Of a stretch of 29,135 bases of DNA, positions 1-7,678 are shown one piece after another. The stretch comes from JBKHBQ01 sp046542305. Lineage in GTDB: Bacteria; Bacteroidota; Bacteroidia; Bacteroidales; 4484-276. Under the pieces are notes generated by a model. It saw only the letters and a list, made by a program, of their open reading frames with translations, ran no database searches and had not been told where the DNA came from. The stretch lies in NCBI GenBank assembly GCA_046542305.1, contig JBKHBQ010000009.1, forward strand, positions 1-29,135, read 5' to 3'. The position numbers and the translations under genes were made by a program. Every line of letters starts with the position of its first letter. The first letter of the stretch is position 1.

Positions 1-2340
1 ATCATGGGCAACTACCCCGCCGATCCGCTGAAAGAGCTGGTGAGGGCAGAATATTTTATTGACGAAGACCCGGGCCAGGGCAACGGCGAACCCGTGATGT
101 TCAATCCCAACAACGGCATCCATGAGCAGGAATTTGATGTTAACCTTGAAGGATACGAATGGGGAGAGCATACCTTGTACATGCGGTCTTTGGACGAAAG
201 CGGAAGCTGGAGCATTACCGTAGCCGAACCTTTCAACGTGGAAGAGCCGCCCATCATTGCGGAATTTTCTGCCGATATTACCGAAGGCTCCGTTCCGCTG
301 ACGGTTCAGTTTACAGATGAAACTTACGTGAGCACGCCCGATGAATGGCTCTGGGATTTCGGCGACGGTACAACAAGCACGGAGCAAAATCCGGAGCATG
401 TGTATGCCGATCCCGGTGTTTATACAGTTTCACTCACCGCTACCGGGCCGGAAGGCACGGATATCGAAGTAAAGGAAGATTTCATCACCGTGCTCCCGCC
501 GCTATATGCACTCGAATACTTTTTCGACGAAGACCCGGGCTATGGCAACGGCAATGGTGTGTATAGTTTTTCGAGTAACCTGGGCGGCTTCGATTTCCTG
601 ATCCCGCTGGATGAATTGGATGATGGCTATCATTTGCTGTTTGTCAGGGTTCAGGATACTGCAAACGTCTGGACCCATACCTTCTCGCGTTCGATCCTGA
701 AAACCCGCCTGCCGCTCGATCCAGTTCCAAATGTGACTGCGATGGAATATTTCCTGGACGATGATCCGGGATATGGACAAGCCAACAGCCTCCCGGTTTC
801 ACAAAATCCGGCCCCGGTTGTGGAGGCACTGATCCCGCTGGATGGCATCAACGACGGGCTGCACAACATCTATGTGCGCTCACAGGACGAAAACGGCCGG
901 TGGAGCGAAACCTTCGTTCGCCCATTCCTGAAAAGTTATGTTCCCGGAGAAATGGCTGATGTAACACGTCTTGAGTATTTTATCGATGCCGATCCCGGAA
1001 CTGGATACGGCTCTCCGGTAGATATTCCCGATCCGCAGGGCAGCATCGAACGTACTTTCGTGGTGAACCTCGGCGCACTAACCCCGGGCGAGCACCGGTT
1101 GTTTGTCAAGGCGGTAGACAGCCGCGGGCACTGGAGTATCGTGTACAACGAGCTGTTTGAAGTTTCGGCCACCGGTGCTGTGCATGTGGTGCAACTGCCC
1201 GAAGGTTGGAGCGGTATTTCCAGTTATGTAATTCCGGACGATGCATCCGTGGAAAACATCTTCGCACCTGTTCAGGATGACCTGGTGATCCTGCAAAACT
1301 TCGACGGCATGTACTGGCCATCAGCCGGGGTGAACACCCTGGGTAACTGGAACGCACATGCAGGTTACCAGGTAAAGATGGAAACCGCGCAGCAGGTCAC
1401 CTTCAGCGGCAGCATGCAGGACAACCTCACGGCAAACCTCAGCGCCGGCTGGAACTACCTGCCCGTGCTCAATGCCTGCGATAACGATGCGGACGAACTC
1501 TTCAGCCAGATTAGCAACCACCTGCAGATCGTCAAGGATGTGGCAGGCACCGGCGTGTACTGGCCGCAGTTTGGCATCAATACACTGGGAACGATCAGTC
1601 CCGGAAAAGCATATTTTGTTTTGGTTGATGCGGATGTTTCGTTGGAGTTTCCTGGCTGTTCGAAGGGTTCACTGATTTTGTCAGATGCAACACGGACAGA
1701 CCAGTCAGCGTCGGCAGACCAGTCAGCATCAGTGAGGTGGATATCGGACATTATCCCCACCCCAGTCACACACACCATCGCCCTTCCCGCGTCTGTTACG
1801 GCAGGATTGAATGAAGGCGATGTGATCCGTGTGATGAATGATCGGGGAATGGTTACCGGCGTCATGGTATGCCATACCGGAAACAATGTACTTACAGCTT
1901 TTGGTGACGACCCGACCACCCCCGCCGTGGATGGCATGATGCAGGGCGAACAAATCTGCATGGAGATGCTGAACCCGGAAAGCGGAAAAGCTTTCCCTTT
2001 GCAGATAACCTGGTTCACCGGAATGCCGCACGGCGGAAACTTTGCCGCGCATGGCATCTCGGCCGTCGAAAGCCTGTATGTTACCGGAATTGATGAGGAG
2101 GAAAGTCTGAAGGCGGATGTGGCCATTCATCCCAACCCGTCAAAAGGAAGGTTCAACATCACCACCGGATTACAGGACTTTGGCTGGGAGGTGGCGGACA
2201 TCCACGGATCGTCCCTCATTACCGGCAACGACCAGTCCGAAGCCTTCTCCCTCGACCTTACATCTTATCCGAAAGGAATCTATTACCTGAAAATAACCAA
2301 AGGAGGATTGCAAGTGGTCAGAAAGCTGGTGGTGCAGTAA
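1..2340 (+). CDS. T9SS-exported PKD-domain surface protein (5' end outside window)
   Basis: The reading frame is open from the first base and has no signal peptide, so the true start lies to the left; 778 residues are visible from the first ATG at 4. Four related units of about 75 residues begin with EYF(I/F/L)D(E/D/A)DPGxGxG near residues 16, 171, 248 and 324, and each ends in a (L/V)xVRxxDxxGxWS-like strand. A PKD domain sits between units 1 and 2 (about 84-163, with WDFGDGTTSTEQNPEHVY). Residues about 394-550 form a duplicated LPEGWSGISSY / GMYWPSAGVNTLG module that I know from other Bacteroidales exported proteins. The last ~75 residues (IHPNPSKGRF ... GIYYLKI) are a type A T9SS sorting domain, so secretion through the Por machinery and anchoring or release at the cell surface is expected. 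Function is unknown; adhesion or glycan binding is a guess from architecture. Confidence 0.85.
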   Translation: MMGNYPADPLKELVRAEYFIDEDPGQGNGEPVMFNPNNGIHEQEFDVNLEGYEWGEHTLYMRSLDESGSWSITVAEPFNVEEPPIIAEFSADITEGSVPLTVQFTDETYVSTPDEWLWDFGDGTTSTEQNPEHVYADPGVYTVSLTATGPEGTDIEVKEDFITVLPPLYALEYFFDEDPGYGNGNGVYSFSSNLGGFDFLIPLDELDDGYHLLFVRVQDTANVWTHTFSRSILKTRLPLDPVPNVTAMEYFLDDDPGYGQANSLPVSQNPAPVVEALIPLDGINDGLHNIYVRSQDENGRWSETFVRPFLKSYVPGEMADVTRLEYFIDADPGTGYGSPVDIPDPQGSIERTFVVNLGALTPGEHRLFVKAVDSRGHWSIVYNELFEVSATGAVHVVQLPEGWSGISSYVIPDDASVENIFAPVQDDLVILQNFDGMYWPSAGVNTLGNWNAHAGYQVKMETAQQVTFSGSMQDNLTANLSAGWNYLPVLNACDNDADELFSQISNHLQIVKDVAGTGVYWPQFGINTLGTISPGKAYFVLVDADVSLEFPGCSKGSLILSDATRTDQSASADQSASVRWISDIIPTPVTHTIALPASVTAGLNEGDVIRVMNDRGMVTGVMVCHTGNNVLTAFGDDPTTPAVDGMMQGEQICMEMLNPESGKAFPLQITWFTGMPHGGNFAAHGISAVESLYVTGIDEEESLKADVAIHPNPSKGRFNITTGLQDFGWEVADIHGSSLITGNDQSEAFSLDLTSYPKGIYYLKITKGGLQVVRKLVVQ
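1697..1732 (+). repeat. 18-bp tandem duplication inside the T9SS gene
   Basis: Two 18-bp copies (1697-1714 and 1715-1732) differ at two positions and encode a repeated DQSAS-type segment. It keeps the frame and looks like a recent slippage event in a linker. Confidence 0.8.
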
Positions 2341-2400
2341 CGCTGTATACCAGCCAGACCTTTAGCCCCTTTCGCTGATTGCGGAGGGGGCTTTGCTTTT
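2301..2400 (+). repeat. Tail-terminator repeat copy R1 (in the intact T9SS gene)
   Basis: This is the 3' end of the T9SS gene (codons for GGLQVVRKLVVQ and the TAA stop at 2338-2340) plus the terminator behind it. The coding part matches copies at 3294-3326 and 5228-5266 with two substitutions. This is the only copy still attached to a complete sorting domain. Confidence 0.85.
2364..2400 (+). terminator. Rho-independent terminator of the T9SS gene
   Basis: An 11-bp G+C-rich stem (2364-2374 with 2382-2392, including G-U pairs) and a 7-nt loop lie 23 bp after the stop codon and are followed by CTTTT at the 3' side. Confidence 0.75.
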
Positions 2401-2568
2401 ACAACAGGAACAAATGGATTTCTTTGCTAGTTTTCCAAAATGTTTTATCTTTTTGATGAACTATAAAAACATAAAAATGCAGCCACACGTTATATTAAAT
2501 TCAATTATGCAAACTATTGGTCGCTTTAAAGAAGGTATAAAGCATTAGATTTTGATCATTCAAAAGGA

Positions 2569-2576
2569 TAAATTTG
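2569..2576 (+). promoter_or_regulatory. Bacteroidota -7 box for the toxin-antitoxin pair
   Basis: TAAATTTG matches TAnnTTTG and lies 28 bp before the antitoxin ATG. No TTTG -33 box is seen at the expected spacing. Confidence 0.5.
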
Positions 2577-2604
2577 CAGAAGAATTCAATTAGAAAAAAA
2601 GGCA

Positions 2605-2853
2605 ATGAAAACAGAAACCAAAATTAGAAATAAGATTCTCAGAAGAATAGAACGTTTGCCAGAAGAGCAACTTTCAAAACTTGACAAATATCTGAAAAAG
2701 TTAGCGTTGGAAAAAGCTAAGAAGGACAGAATACTATCCTATGCCGGTGCATGGAAAGACATGGATGAGGATATTTTTAGGCAATTTACCACAGAATTAA
2801 GCACCCGGAGACAAGAAAACAAAAGACGAAGTGATGAAACGAGCCTTGATTGA
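2605..2853 (+). CDS. Antitoxin-like small protein of a VapBC-type pair
   Basis: This 82-residue charged protein is largely helical in appearance. Its N-terminal half (about residues 5-45) contains RRIERLPEEQLSKLDKYL and probably forms the DNA-binding or dimerisation part. The C-terminal part (AGAWKDMDEDIFRQF, then a basic tail) resembles the toxin-embracing tails of VapB/Phd-like antitoxins, with the small-aromatic-acidic pattern common there. I cannot assign a named antitoxin family with certainty. The gene overlaps the PIN-domain gene by 20 bp, the usual arrangement for translationally coupled toxin-antitoxin pairs. A TAnnTTTG box lies just upstream, and autoregulation by the toxin-antitoxin complex is expected from the family. 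The pair is visibly A+T-richer than the flanking genes, which suggests acquisition by transfer. Confidence 0.7.
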   Translation: MKTETKIRNKILRRIERLPEEQLSKLDKYLKKLALEKAKKDRILSYAGAWKDMDEDIFRQFTTELSTRRQENKRRSDETSLD

Positions 2854-3238
2854 TACCGACATTTTATCATATTATTTTAAGGGCAATCCTAACGTAATAA
2901 GGCACTTTGATTCTTATTTAAGTGTTTTCGATTCCATCGAGATTTGTGTTATCACCTATTACGAAATCACAAGCGGACTGCTTGCAAAAAAGGCTTTACG
3001 CCAATTGCAGGTTTTTCAACAGTTTGCTAATGAGAATAAAATCATCTCTTTATCAGAAAAATCATCAAAAATTTCAGCGGAATTGTATGCTTTGCTCCGT
3101 CAATCAGGAAATATTGTGGATGATATTGATTTATTGATTGCCGGTGTTGCAATCGAAAATGAATTGGTACTTGTAACTAACAACGAGAAACACTTTAGAA
3201 GAATACCAAACCTGATAATTGACAACTGGTATTTGTAA
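2834..3238 (+). CDS. VapC-type PIN-domain ribonuclease toxin
   Basis: This 134-residue protein spans a whole PIN domain. It has the N-terminal IDTDILSYYFKGN strand with acidic D7, a conserved glutamate E44 in TYYEITSG, an acidic cluster D96/D97/D99 before LLIAG, and the C-terminal TNNEKHF motif (N117) typical of VapC. These residues chelate the metal ions used for RNA cleavage, commonly tRNA or rRNA in this family; the target here is not known. The ATG at 2834 is preferred over the GTG three bases earlier because the protein then begins MKRALIDTD as in relatives. It overlaps the antitoxin by 20 bp. A 7-bp hairpin at 3263-3285 follows the stop but lacks a good T tract. Confidence 0.85.
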   Translation: MKRALIDTDILSYYFKGNPNVIRHFDSYLSVFDSIEICVITYYEITSGLLAKKALRQLQVFQQFANENKIISLSEKSSKISAELYALLRQSGNIVDDIDLLIAGVAIENELVLVTNNEKHFRRIPNLIIDNWYL

Positions 3239-3257
3239 TCAAAATCTTTAAACATAA

Positions 3258-3390
3258 AGTAACACGCTCACCACCGAAGAGCGTGATGCCATTTTGCAAG
3301 TGGTTAAAAAGCTGGTGGTGCAGTAACATGCTTCAGCCGGCAACCTGGAATCAACAGCCCTTCTGCAATTGTGGAGGGGCTGTTTTTGTT
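3258..3390 (+). repeat. Tail-terminator repeat copy R2 (orphan)
   Basis: Positions 3294-3326 encode LQVVKKLVVQ-stop, nearly identical to the end of the T9SS gene at 2340, but there is no gene body. The same frame is open only from 3258 and reads SNTLTTEERDAI before the tail. A terminator whose loop and right arm match copy R3 follows. The unit lies between the toxin gene and the SusE/F-like gene. Confidence 0.85.
3353..3390 (+). terminator. Rho-independent terminator of repeat R2
   Basis: An 11-bp stem (3353-3363 with 3374-3384, one G-U pair) encloses loop TGCAATTGTG and is followed by a T-rich run. It may now end toxin-antitoxin transcripts. Confidence 0.8.
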
Positions 3391-3454
3391 TGGCAGAACT
3401 TTTATGCTTCAAAACGAATTATCTTTTAGGTTTTTATTATGTTTCTTTTTTTCT

Positions 3455-3462
3455 TAGATTTG
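3455..3462 (+). promoter_or_regulatory. Bacteroidota -7 box for the SusE/F-like gene
   Basis: TAGATTTG matches TAnnTTTG, 61 bp before the ATG at 3524. Confidence 0.45.
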
Positions 3463-3523
3463 TCATGGTTTCAAAATTCCTTTAACAAAATAAATCGGAT
3501 TCATTAACAAAATAATTTACATC

Positions 3524-5119
3524 ATGAGATCCAAAATCACCCTGCAATCAGCAAAATGGATGCTTTTCCTCTTCATTGTTTTTACGTCCTGCTTTGCCCG
3601 ATCACAATCCAATTCCCTCACCCTGACATTCACCGCCATCGATTCCATCACGCAGCAATCCCTTAACATCGACAGCGTAATGATTGAAAACCTGAGCAGT
3701 TCTGACACCATCGTTGCCTACGGCCCCAACCCGGAAATAACTTTTATATGGACTGCAATCGGCGAACCAGGGACAAAGCCGAACACAACATTCGAGCCGG
3801 CAACCTGTTTCCCAAATCCATTTTACCATGGTTCTACGGTTGCCATAGATGTATATCAACAACAAGAATTGGATCTGAGCCTTATCAGTCAATCAGGTGA
3901 AGTTTTGGCAGTGTTGAGCAAATATTTCGGGCCTGGCAGGCATCTGTTCCATGTTTCGGGAGGTGGAAACGGGATATGTTTACTTTTGGTGAAAAGCGGC
4001 CGTGAATCGAGAACCGTAAAATTAATCAGCAAGTCGGGAAGTGATCACTCCATCGAATATACCGGGCAGACCGGCCTGATGAAATCGGTGGAATTATCCG
4101 GGGATTTTAATTTTACTCCTGGAGATACGCTAAAATACACCATGTATACCGATGGATATTTTAATTTTGTGGCTTCGGATGCACCATCAGAAAGTATAGT
4201 TTATACCTGGGAACTTATTCCTGTTACGTTTTACGATCCCCCTACAGTTATGATTGACGCGATCCTGGCCATAACCCATCACTCGGCCACCTGCAGTGCC
4301 AGCGTTACTGATAACGGAGGCACGACTGTTACATCCAGGGGCTTTTGCTGGAGCACGTCACCGGAACCAACAATCAACAACCACGTAACAACTACCGGCC
4401 AGGGCATGGGAAATTACATAGGAAATTTGACAGAACTAACTCCGGGAACAGAATATTATGTCAGGGCATGGGCCGCCAATATTGCCGGAACAGCTTACAG
4501 CGAAGAAACACTGGTGTTTATGAGCAGCTGCGCTGCACTTTATGTTCCCGGCGAATACCAGGGATGGGACCCATCGGCAGCCCCGGTGATTTATGATTTC
4601 GATAATGATTCCATTTACACAGGATATATTTTCTTTCCCCCGGCAGTATCGAGGGAATTTAAGTTTACTTCGGCACCGAACTGGGACTACATGGTTTACG
4701 GATCCGGCGGTGCAGGCTTGCTTTCGATCGATCCCGGCGCCGATAATCTGAGCGTTCCTCAATCCGGTGGATACCATCTTGAAGTGGACATCCAAAACCT
4801 CACCTGGTCGTATGATTTATTAAACTGGGGCGTGATTGGGCAATGGTTAAACTGGGAGGAAGATATTGATATGGTGTGGGATATCGAAACGCAACAATTG
4901 TCGGTTACAGTCGAAGATATTCCGGCAGCAGAAGATCAGCGGTTTGTGTTCCGGGCAAACGACGGGTGGGATTATTATTTAGGTGCCATCGATCCCCCCG
5001 ACGGGCAGACACTCATGTGGGGAGGAAGTGACATTCCGATACCAGAAGGAGGGAGCATCACCTTCATTTTACAGTTTACCACACCCATGCCAACATATGA
5101 ACTGATATACTTGAGATAA
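3524..5119 (+). CDS. Secreted SusE/F-like glycan-binding protein with internal sorting-like domain
   Basis: This 531-residue protein begins with a hydrophobic signal peptide (about 1-28; the Cys at 23 lacks a canonical lipobox, so anchoring is unsure). Residues 30-80 (LTLTFTAIDSITQQSLNIDSV) are the small beta domain seen at the N-terminus of FISUMP-type Bacteroidota proteins. Residues about 88-170 (FPNPF ... LISQSGEVLAV ... CLLLVKSGRESRTVKLI) look like a T9SS/FlgD-type sorting domain but lie inside the protein, not at its end. Residues about 240-333 are fibronectin-III-like (GFCWSTSPEPT ... LTPGTEYYVRAWAANIAGTAYS). Residues about 337-430 (LYVPGEYQGWDP) and 435-531 are two SusE/SusF-like carbohydrate-binding modules. 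The C-terminus is a plain beta strand without a sorting tail. No SusC/D pair is adjacent. The gene is bracketed by tail-terminator repeats R2 and R3. A surface or periplasmic glycan-binding role is inferred. Confidence 0.75.
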   Translation: MRSKITLQSAKWMLFLFIVFTSCFARSQSNSLTLTFTAIDSITQQSLNIDSVMIENLSSSDTIVAYGPNPEITFIWTAIGEPGTKPNTTFEPATCFPNPFYHGSTVAIDVYQQQELDLSLISQSGEVLAVLSKYFGPGRHLFHVSGGGNGICLLLVKSGRESRTVKLISKSGSDHSIEYTGQTGLMKSVELSGDFNFTPGDTLKYTMYTDGYFNFVASDAPSESIVYTWELIPVTFYDPPTVMIDAILAITHHSATCSASVTDNGGTTVTSRGFCWSTSPEPTINNHVTTTGQGMGNYIGNLTELTPGTEYYVRAWAANIAGTAYSEETLVFMSSCAALYVPGEYQGWDPSAAPVIYDFDNDSIYTGYIFFPPAVSREFKFTSAPNWDYMVYGSGGAGLLSIDPGADNLSVPQSGGYHLEVDIQNLTWSYDLLNWGVIGQWLNWEEDIDMVWDIETQQLSVTVEDIPAAEDQRFVFRANDGWDYYLGAIDPPDGQTLMWGGSDIPIPEGGSITFILQFTTPMPTYELIYLR

Positions 5120-5227
5120 ATGACAGGTTATTGTTTTCCCTTATCTGTGGAATATTTTGTCCTGCAGTCATTTAATCACAGAAATCAGCCCCAACTATTT
5201 AACAATTATCATCTCCGGACATTAAAC

Positions 5228-5330
5228 TGAGGATTGCAAGTGGTTAAAAAGCTGGTGGTGCAGTAAGCCACTGCCGCCGGCAAACACAAAAAACAACAGC
5301 CCCTCTGCAATTGTGGAGGGGCTTAACTTT
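5228..5330 (+). repeat. Tail-terminator repeat copy R3 (orphan)
   Basis: Positions 5231-5266 encode GLQVVKKLVVQ-stop, directly preceded by an in-frame TGA (5228-5230), so no longer product can be made. The tail shares its 33 bp with R2 and a 16-bp 5' extension with R1. The terminator loop and right arm equal those of R2. It follows the SusE/F-like gene by about 110 bp and lies 56 bp from the tRNA-Phe 3' end. Confidence 0.85.
5298..5330 (+). terminator. Terminator-like hairpin of repeat R3
   Basis: A perfect 8-bp stem AGCCCCTC/GAGGGGCT (5298-5305 with 5316-5323) has the same 10-nt loop as R2. The T tract is interrupted (TTAACTTTT), so it may be weaker. Confidence 0.65.
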
Positions 5331-5341
5331 TCATCCGGCGC

Positions 5342-5376
5342 AAAATAAAAAAAACCCGGAACCTTACGGAACCGGG
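5342..5376 (-). terminator. Terminator of tRNA-Phe
   Basis: On the minus strand a CCCGG-TT-CC / GG-TT-CCGGG stem with two T-T mismatches and a 4-nt loop is followed by a long T-rich run, 10 bp after the tRNA 3' end. Confidence 0.65.
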
Positions 5377-5385
5377 CTACGTTTG

Positions 5386-5458
<73 letters not shown>

Positions 5459-5478
5459 CTTTTTTGAATTTGGGACTG

Positions 5479-5507
5479 CAAATTTACTCATGTTTTCCGG
5501 TAACAAA
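5479..5507 (-). promoter_or_regulatory. Promoter of tRNA-Phe
   Basis: On the minus strand a TTTG -33 element (5504-5507), a 17-bp spacer and a TAAATTTG -7 element (5479-5486) fit the Bacteroidota primary-sigma promoter. The predicted start is roughly 14 bp before the mature tRNA. Confidence 0.75.
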
Positions 5508-5550
5508 CAAATATTTTTTCATCTTCTTTTAATTTAAACACGGTATAAAC

Positions 5551-5558
5551 TATCTTTG
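5551..5558 (+). promoter_or_regulatory. -7 box for coaX operon
   Basis: TATCTTTG matches TAnnTTTG, 52 bp before the chosen coaX ATG. A clear -33 element is not seen. Confidence 0.5.
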
Positions 5559-5610
5559 TCGCTGAAAAATAATTACATGACATTTGCCTTCACAAACAGA
5601 AAAACTACCT

Positions 5611-6348
5611 ATGACTGCACACCGGCTTGTAATTGACGTTGGAAACACACTGACCAAAGTGGCCGTCTTTCAGGCACAAAAACAAATTGCACTACACACC
5701 TCTGAAAAGATTCATATTCCTGACCTTGAGAATTTCCGCCACAGCTACCAGCCTGCTCATGCTGTGCTGGTTTCGGTGGGAAGGCTTCCGGAGGATACGC
5801 TGGAATACCTTCAATCAAACTACCAATTGCTCATGCTTGATCATCACACCCCTATTCCGATCCGGAACCTGTACAAAACCCCCGAAACGCTTGGCAAAGA
5901 CCGGCTTGCTGCGGTAGTGGCCGCCGCCGATTTGTTTCCGGGTAAAAACTGCCTGGTCATCGATGCAGGCACCTGCATCACCTACGACCTTATCGACAGG
6001 GTGGCGCAGTATCACGGTGGGGCCATTTCGCCGGGGATCCCCTTACGGTTTAAAGCTTTGCATACTTTTACCAACAAACTCCCGTTAGTTAATCACAAAA
6101 ATTTCGACGGCCTTGCAGGTGCTACCACCGAAGAATCTATTCTTGCCGGTGTGATCAACGGTAGCCTTGCCGAAATGGAAGGCACCATCGGCAGATACCG
6201 GGAAAAATATCCCGATTTACAGGTGGTCCTTACAGGTGGCGACATGAATTTTTTTGATAAAAAACTAAAAAGTAACATCTTTGCAGTCCCAAATTTGGTA
6301 CTGAAGGGATTGAATGTAATTTTAGATTTTAATGTTAAAAATCAGTAA
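5611..6348 (+). CDS. coaX: Type III pantothenate kinase
   Basis: This enzyme catalyses ATP-dependent phosphorylation of pantothenate, the first step of coenzyme A synthesis, in the cytosol. The 245 residues match the usual CoaX length. Visible ASKHA-fold motifs are the phosphate-binding DVGNT (9-13), the GKDR motif with catalytic Asp97, IDAGT (117-121), the GGAISPG turn (about 136-142) and TGGD near the C-terminus. The ATG at 5611 is chosen because it places the first strand (HRLVIDVGNT) a few residues in, as in relatives; a TTG at 5584 would add nine residues without support. The 3' end overlaps the next gene by 17 bp, so the two are probably translationally coupled. Confidence 0.95.
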   Translation: MTAHRLVIDVGNTLTKVAVFQAQKQIALHTSEKIHIPDLENFRHSYQPAHAVLVSVGRLPEDTLEYLQSNYQLLMLDHHTPIPIRNLYKTPETLGKDRLAAVVAAADLFPGKNCLVIDAGTCITYDLIDRVAQYHGGAISPGIPLRFKALHTFTNKLPLVNHKNFDGLAGATTEESILAGVINGSLAEMEGTIGRYREKYPDLQVVLTGGDMNFFDKKLKSNIFAVPNLVLKGLNVILDFNVKNQ

Positions 6349-7624
6349 GAGCGCAAGCAGGGTTTTACTCACAGTAGTGATTTCCATTTTTCTGCTGACA
6401 GATGGATTTTCGCAAATCGCCATCAACTCGCCATACTCCCGCTTCGGGGTGGGCGACCTCGCCGTAAGGCGCAACACCTATAATTTTTCCATGGGCGGCG
6501 TAGCCAATGCCATCAGCAGTCCATATTACATCAATCCTTACAATCCCTCGGCCAATGCGGCTTTCGATTCGCTATCGTTTGTATTTTCGGGCGGATTAAT
6601 TGGTCGTGCCGGAACCCTGAGAACCGAAGATCTTTCAAATCGGACGAATTTTGCCTCGCTGGGTTACCTACTTTTTGGTTTTCCCATCACCCACTGGCTC
6701 AAAACAAGCATCGGTCTTACACCTTATAGTAATGTAGGGTACAACATTGTGGCTTCCACAGCCATCGAAGATGTGGGAAACACCGAATTATTCTACGAGG
6801 GCACCGGCGGCCTCAACGAATTCTATCTAAATGCGGCCATTCAGCTTCATAAAAACCTGGCTGTAGGTGTCAAGGGTTCGTATATGTTTGGCAAGGCCGA
6901 TCTGATCAGAAAAGTATTTTTCCCCGATTCGGTAGGGTACATCAATACGCGGGTGGACGACTACATTGAGGTGGGAGACATGTACTTTGATTTTGGAATA
7001 CAATACAACAAAGATCTGGGTAAAGACTTAAAACTCGGGCTTGGCGCCATTTATGGCCCTTCACAGGAAGTTTCGGCCACGCAAAACTACCTGGTACGCT
7101 CGTTTTTTGCCACAGGAGTGGGCACCGAATCTTTCCGCGACACCATCATCAACCAGCCCGAAAATGAAGGTTCCATTGTGATTCCCGATAAATACGGGGT
7201 TGGATTTATGCTAAAGAAATCGAACAAGTGGATGGTGGCCGCCGATTACAACTGGCAAAACTGGAAGGACTATAAGGCTTTCGGAGTGAGTGACTCCTTG
7301 GAAAACAGCATGCAGGTATCTATTGGCGGAGAGTTTTTGCCCAGCCAACGTATTATCTCAAGTTACTGGAAAAGAATTAAGTACCGGCTCGGTTTCAGGT
7401 ACAACAAAACCTACCTCAACCTTCGTGAAACCCAAATTAATGAGTTTGGTATAAGTTTTGGAATGGGATTGCCGATTCCGCGTTCTTTGTCAACCATTAA
7501 TCTGGGAATCGAAGTCGGTCGCCGCGGCGCTACCGCCTCGAATCTCATCCAGGAAAACTTCATCAACATCACGCTGGGGGTTTCGGTTTGGGAACGCTGG
7601 TTTGTAAAGAGTAAATACAATTAG
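6332..7624 (+). CDS. Outer-membrane beta-barrel protein next to coaX
   Basis: This 430-residue protein has an N-terminal signal peptide (about 1-28, ending GFSQ) and then SPYSRFGVGDL, the FadL/OMPP1-like opening common to a Bacteroidota outer-membrane family. The rest alternates amphipathic strands with aromatic girdles (for example WMVAADYNWQNWKDY and YRLGFRYNKTYLNL) and glycine-rich turns, as expected for a barrel. It overlaps coaX by 17 bp and is followed by a TPR protein, an order I know from other Bacteroidales. The transported substrate is unknown. It could be a FadL-like channel for hydrophobic compounds or a structural barrel. Confidence 0.75.
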   Translation: MLKISKSASRVLLTVVISIFLLTDGFSQIAINSPYSRFGVGDLAVRRNTYNFSMGGVANAISSPYYINPYNPSANAAFDSLSFVFSGGLIGRAGTLRTEDLSNRTNFASLGYLLFGFPITHWLKTSIGLTPYSNVGYNIVASTAIEDVGNTELFYEGTGGLNEFYLNAAIQLHKNLAVGVKGSYMFGKADLIRKVFFPDSVGYINTRVDDYIEVGDMYFDFGIQYNKDLGKDLKLGLGAIYGPSQEVSATQNYLVRSFFATGVGTESFRDTIINQPENEGSIVIPDKYGVGFMLKKSNKWMVAADYNWQNWKDYKAFGVSDSLENSMQVSIGGEFLPSQRIISSYWKRIKYRLGFRYNKTYLNLRETQINEFGISFGMGLPIPRSLSTINLGIEVGRRGATASNLIQENFINITLGVSVWERWFVKSKYN

Positions 7625-7678
7625 CAAAAAAAAGAAGTATTTTTATAAACGATTTTTCAATAAAAATTTCAAATAAAA

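Noticed and set aside
1455..2126. Long 223-codon open frame on the minus strand within the T9SS gene
   Set aside because: It lies wholly opposite a well-supported coding region, has no family resemblance and no promoter; it is a shadow of codon bias.
3263..3285. 7-bp hairpin after vapC as its terminator
   Set aside because: No T tract follows within a few bases; the R2 terminator downstream at 3353-3390 is a far better candidate.
3342..3351. ACCTGGAATC in R2 also occurs in the tRNA-Phe T-arm region, suggesting an att duplicate
   Set aside because: Only 10 bp match and the flanks diverge at once; this is expected by chance and too short for a tRNA-type attachment core.
5120..5230. In-frame open stretch of 36 codons between the SusE/F-like stop and the R3 tail
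   Set aside because: It starts right after the TAA and ends at another TGA, has no sorting-domain pattern, and looks like non-coding sequence that happens to be open.
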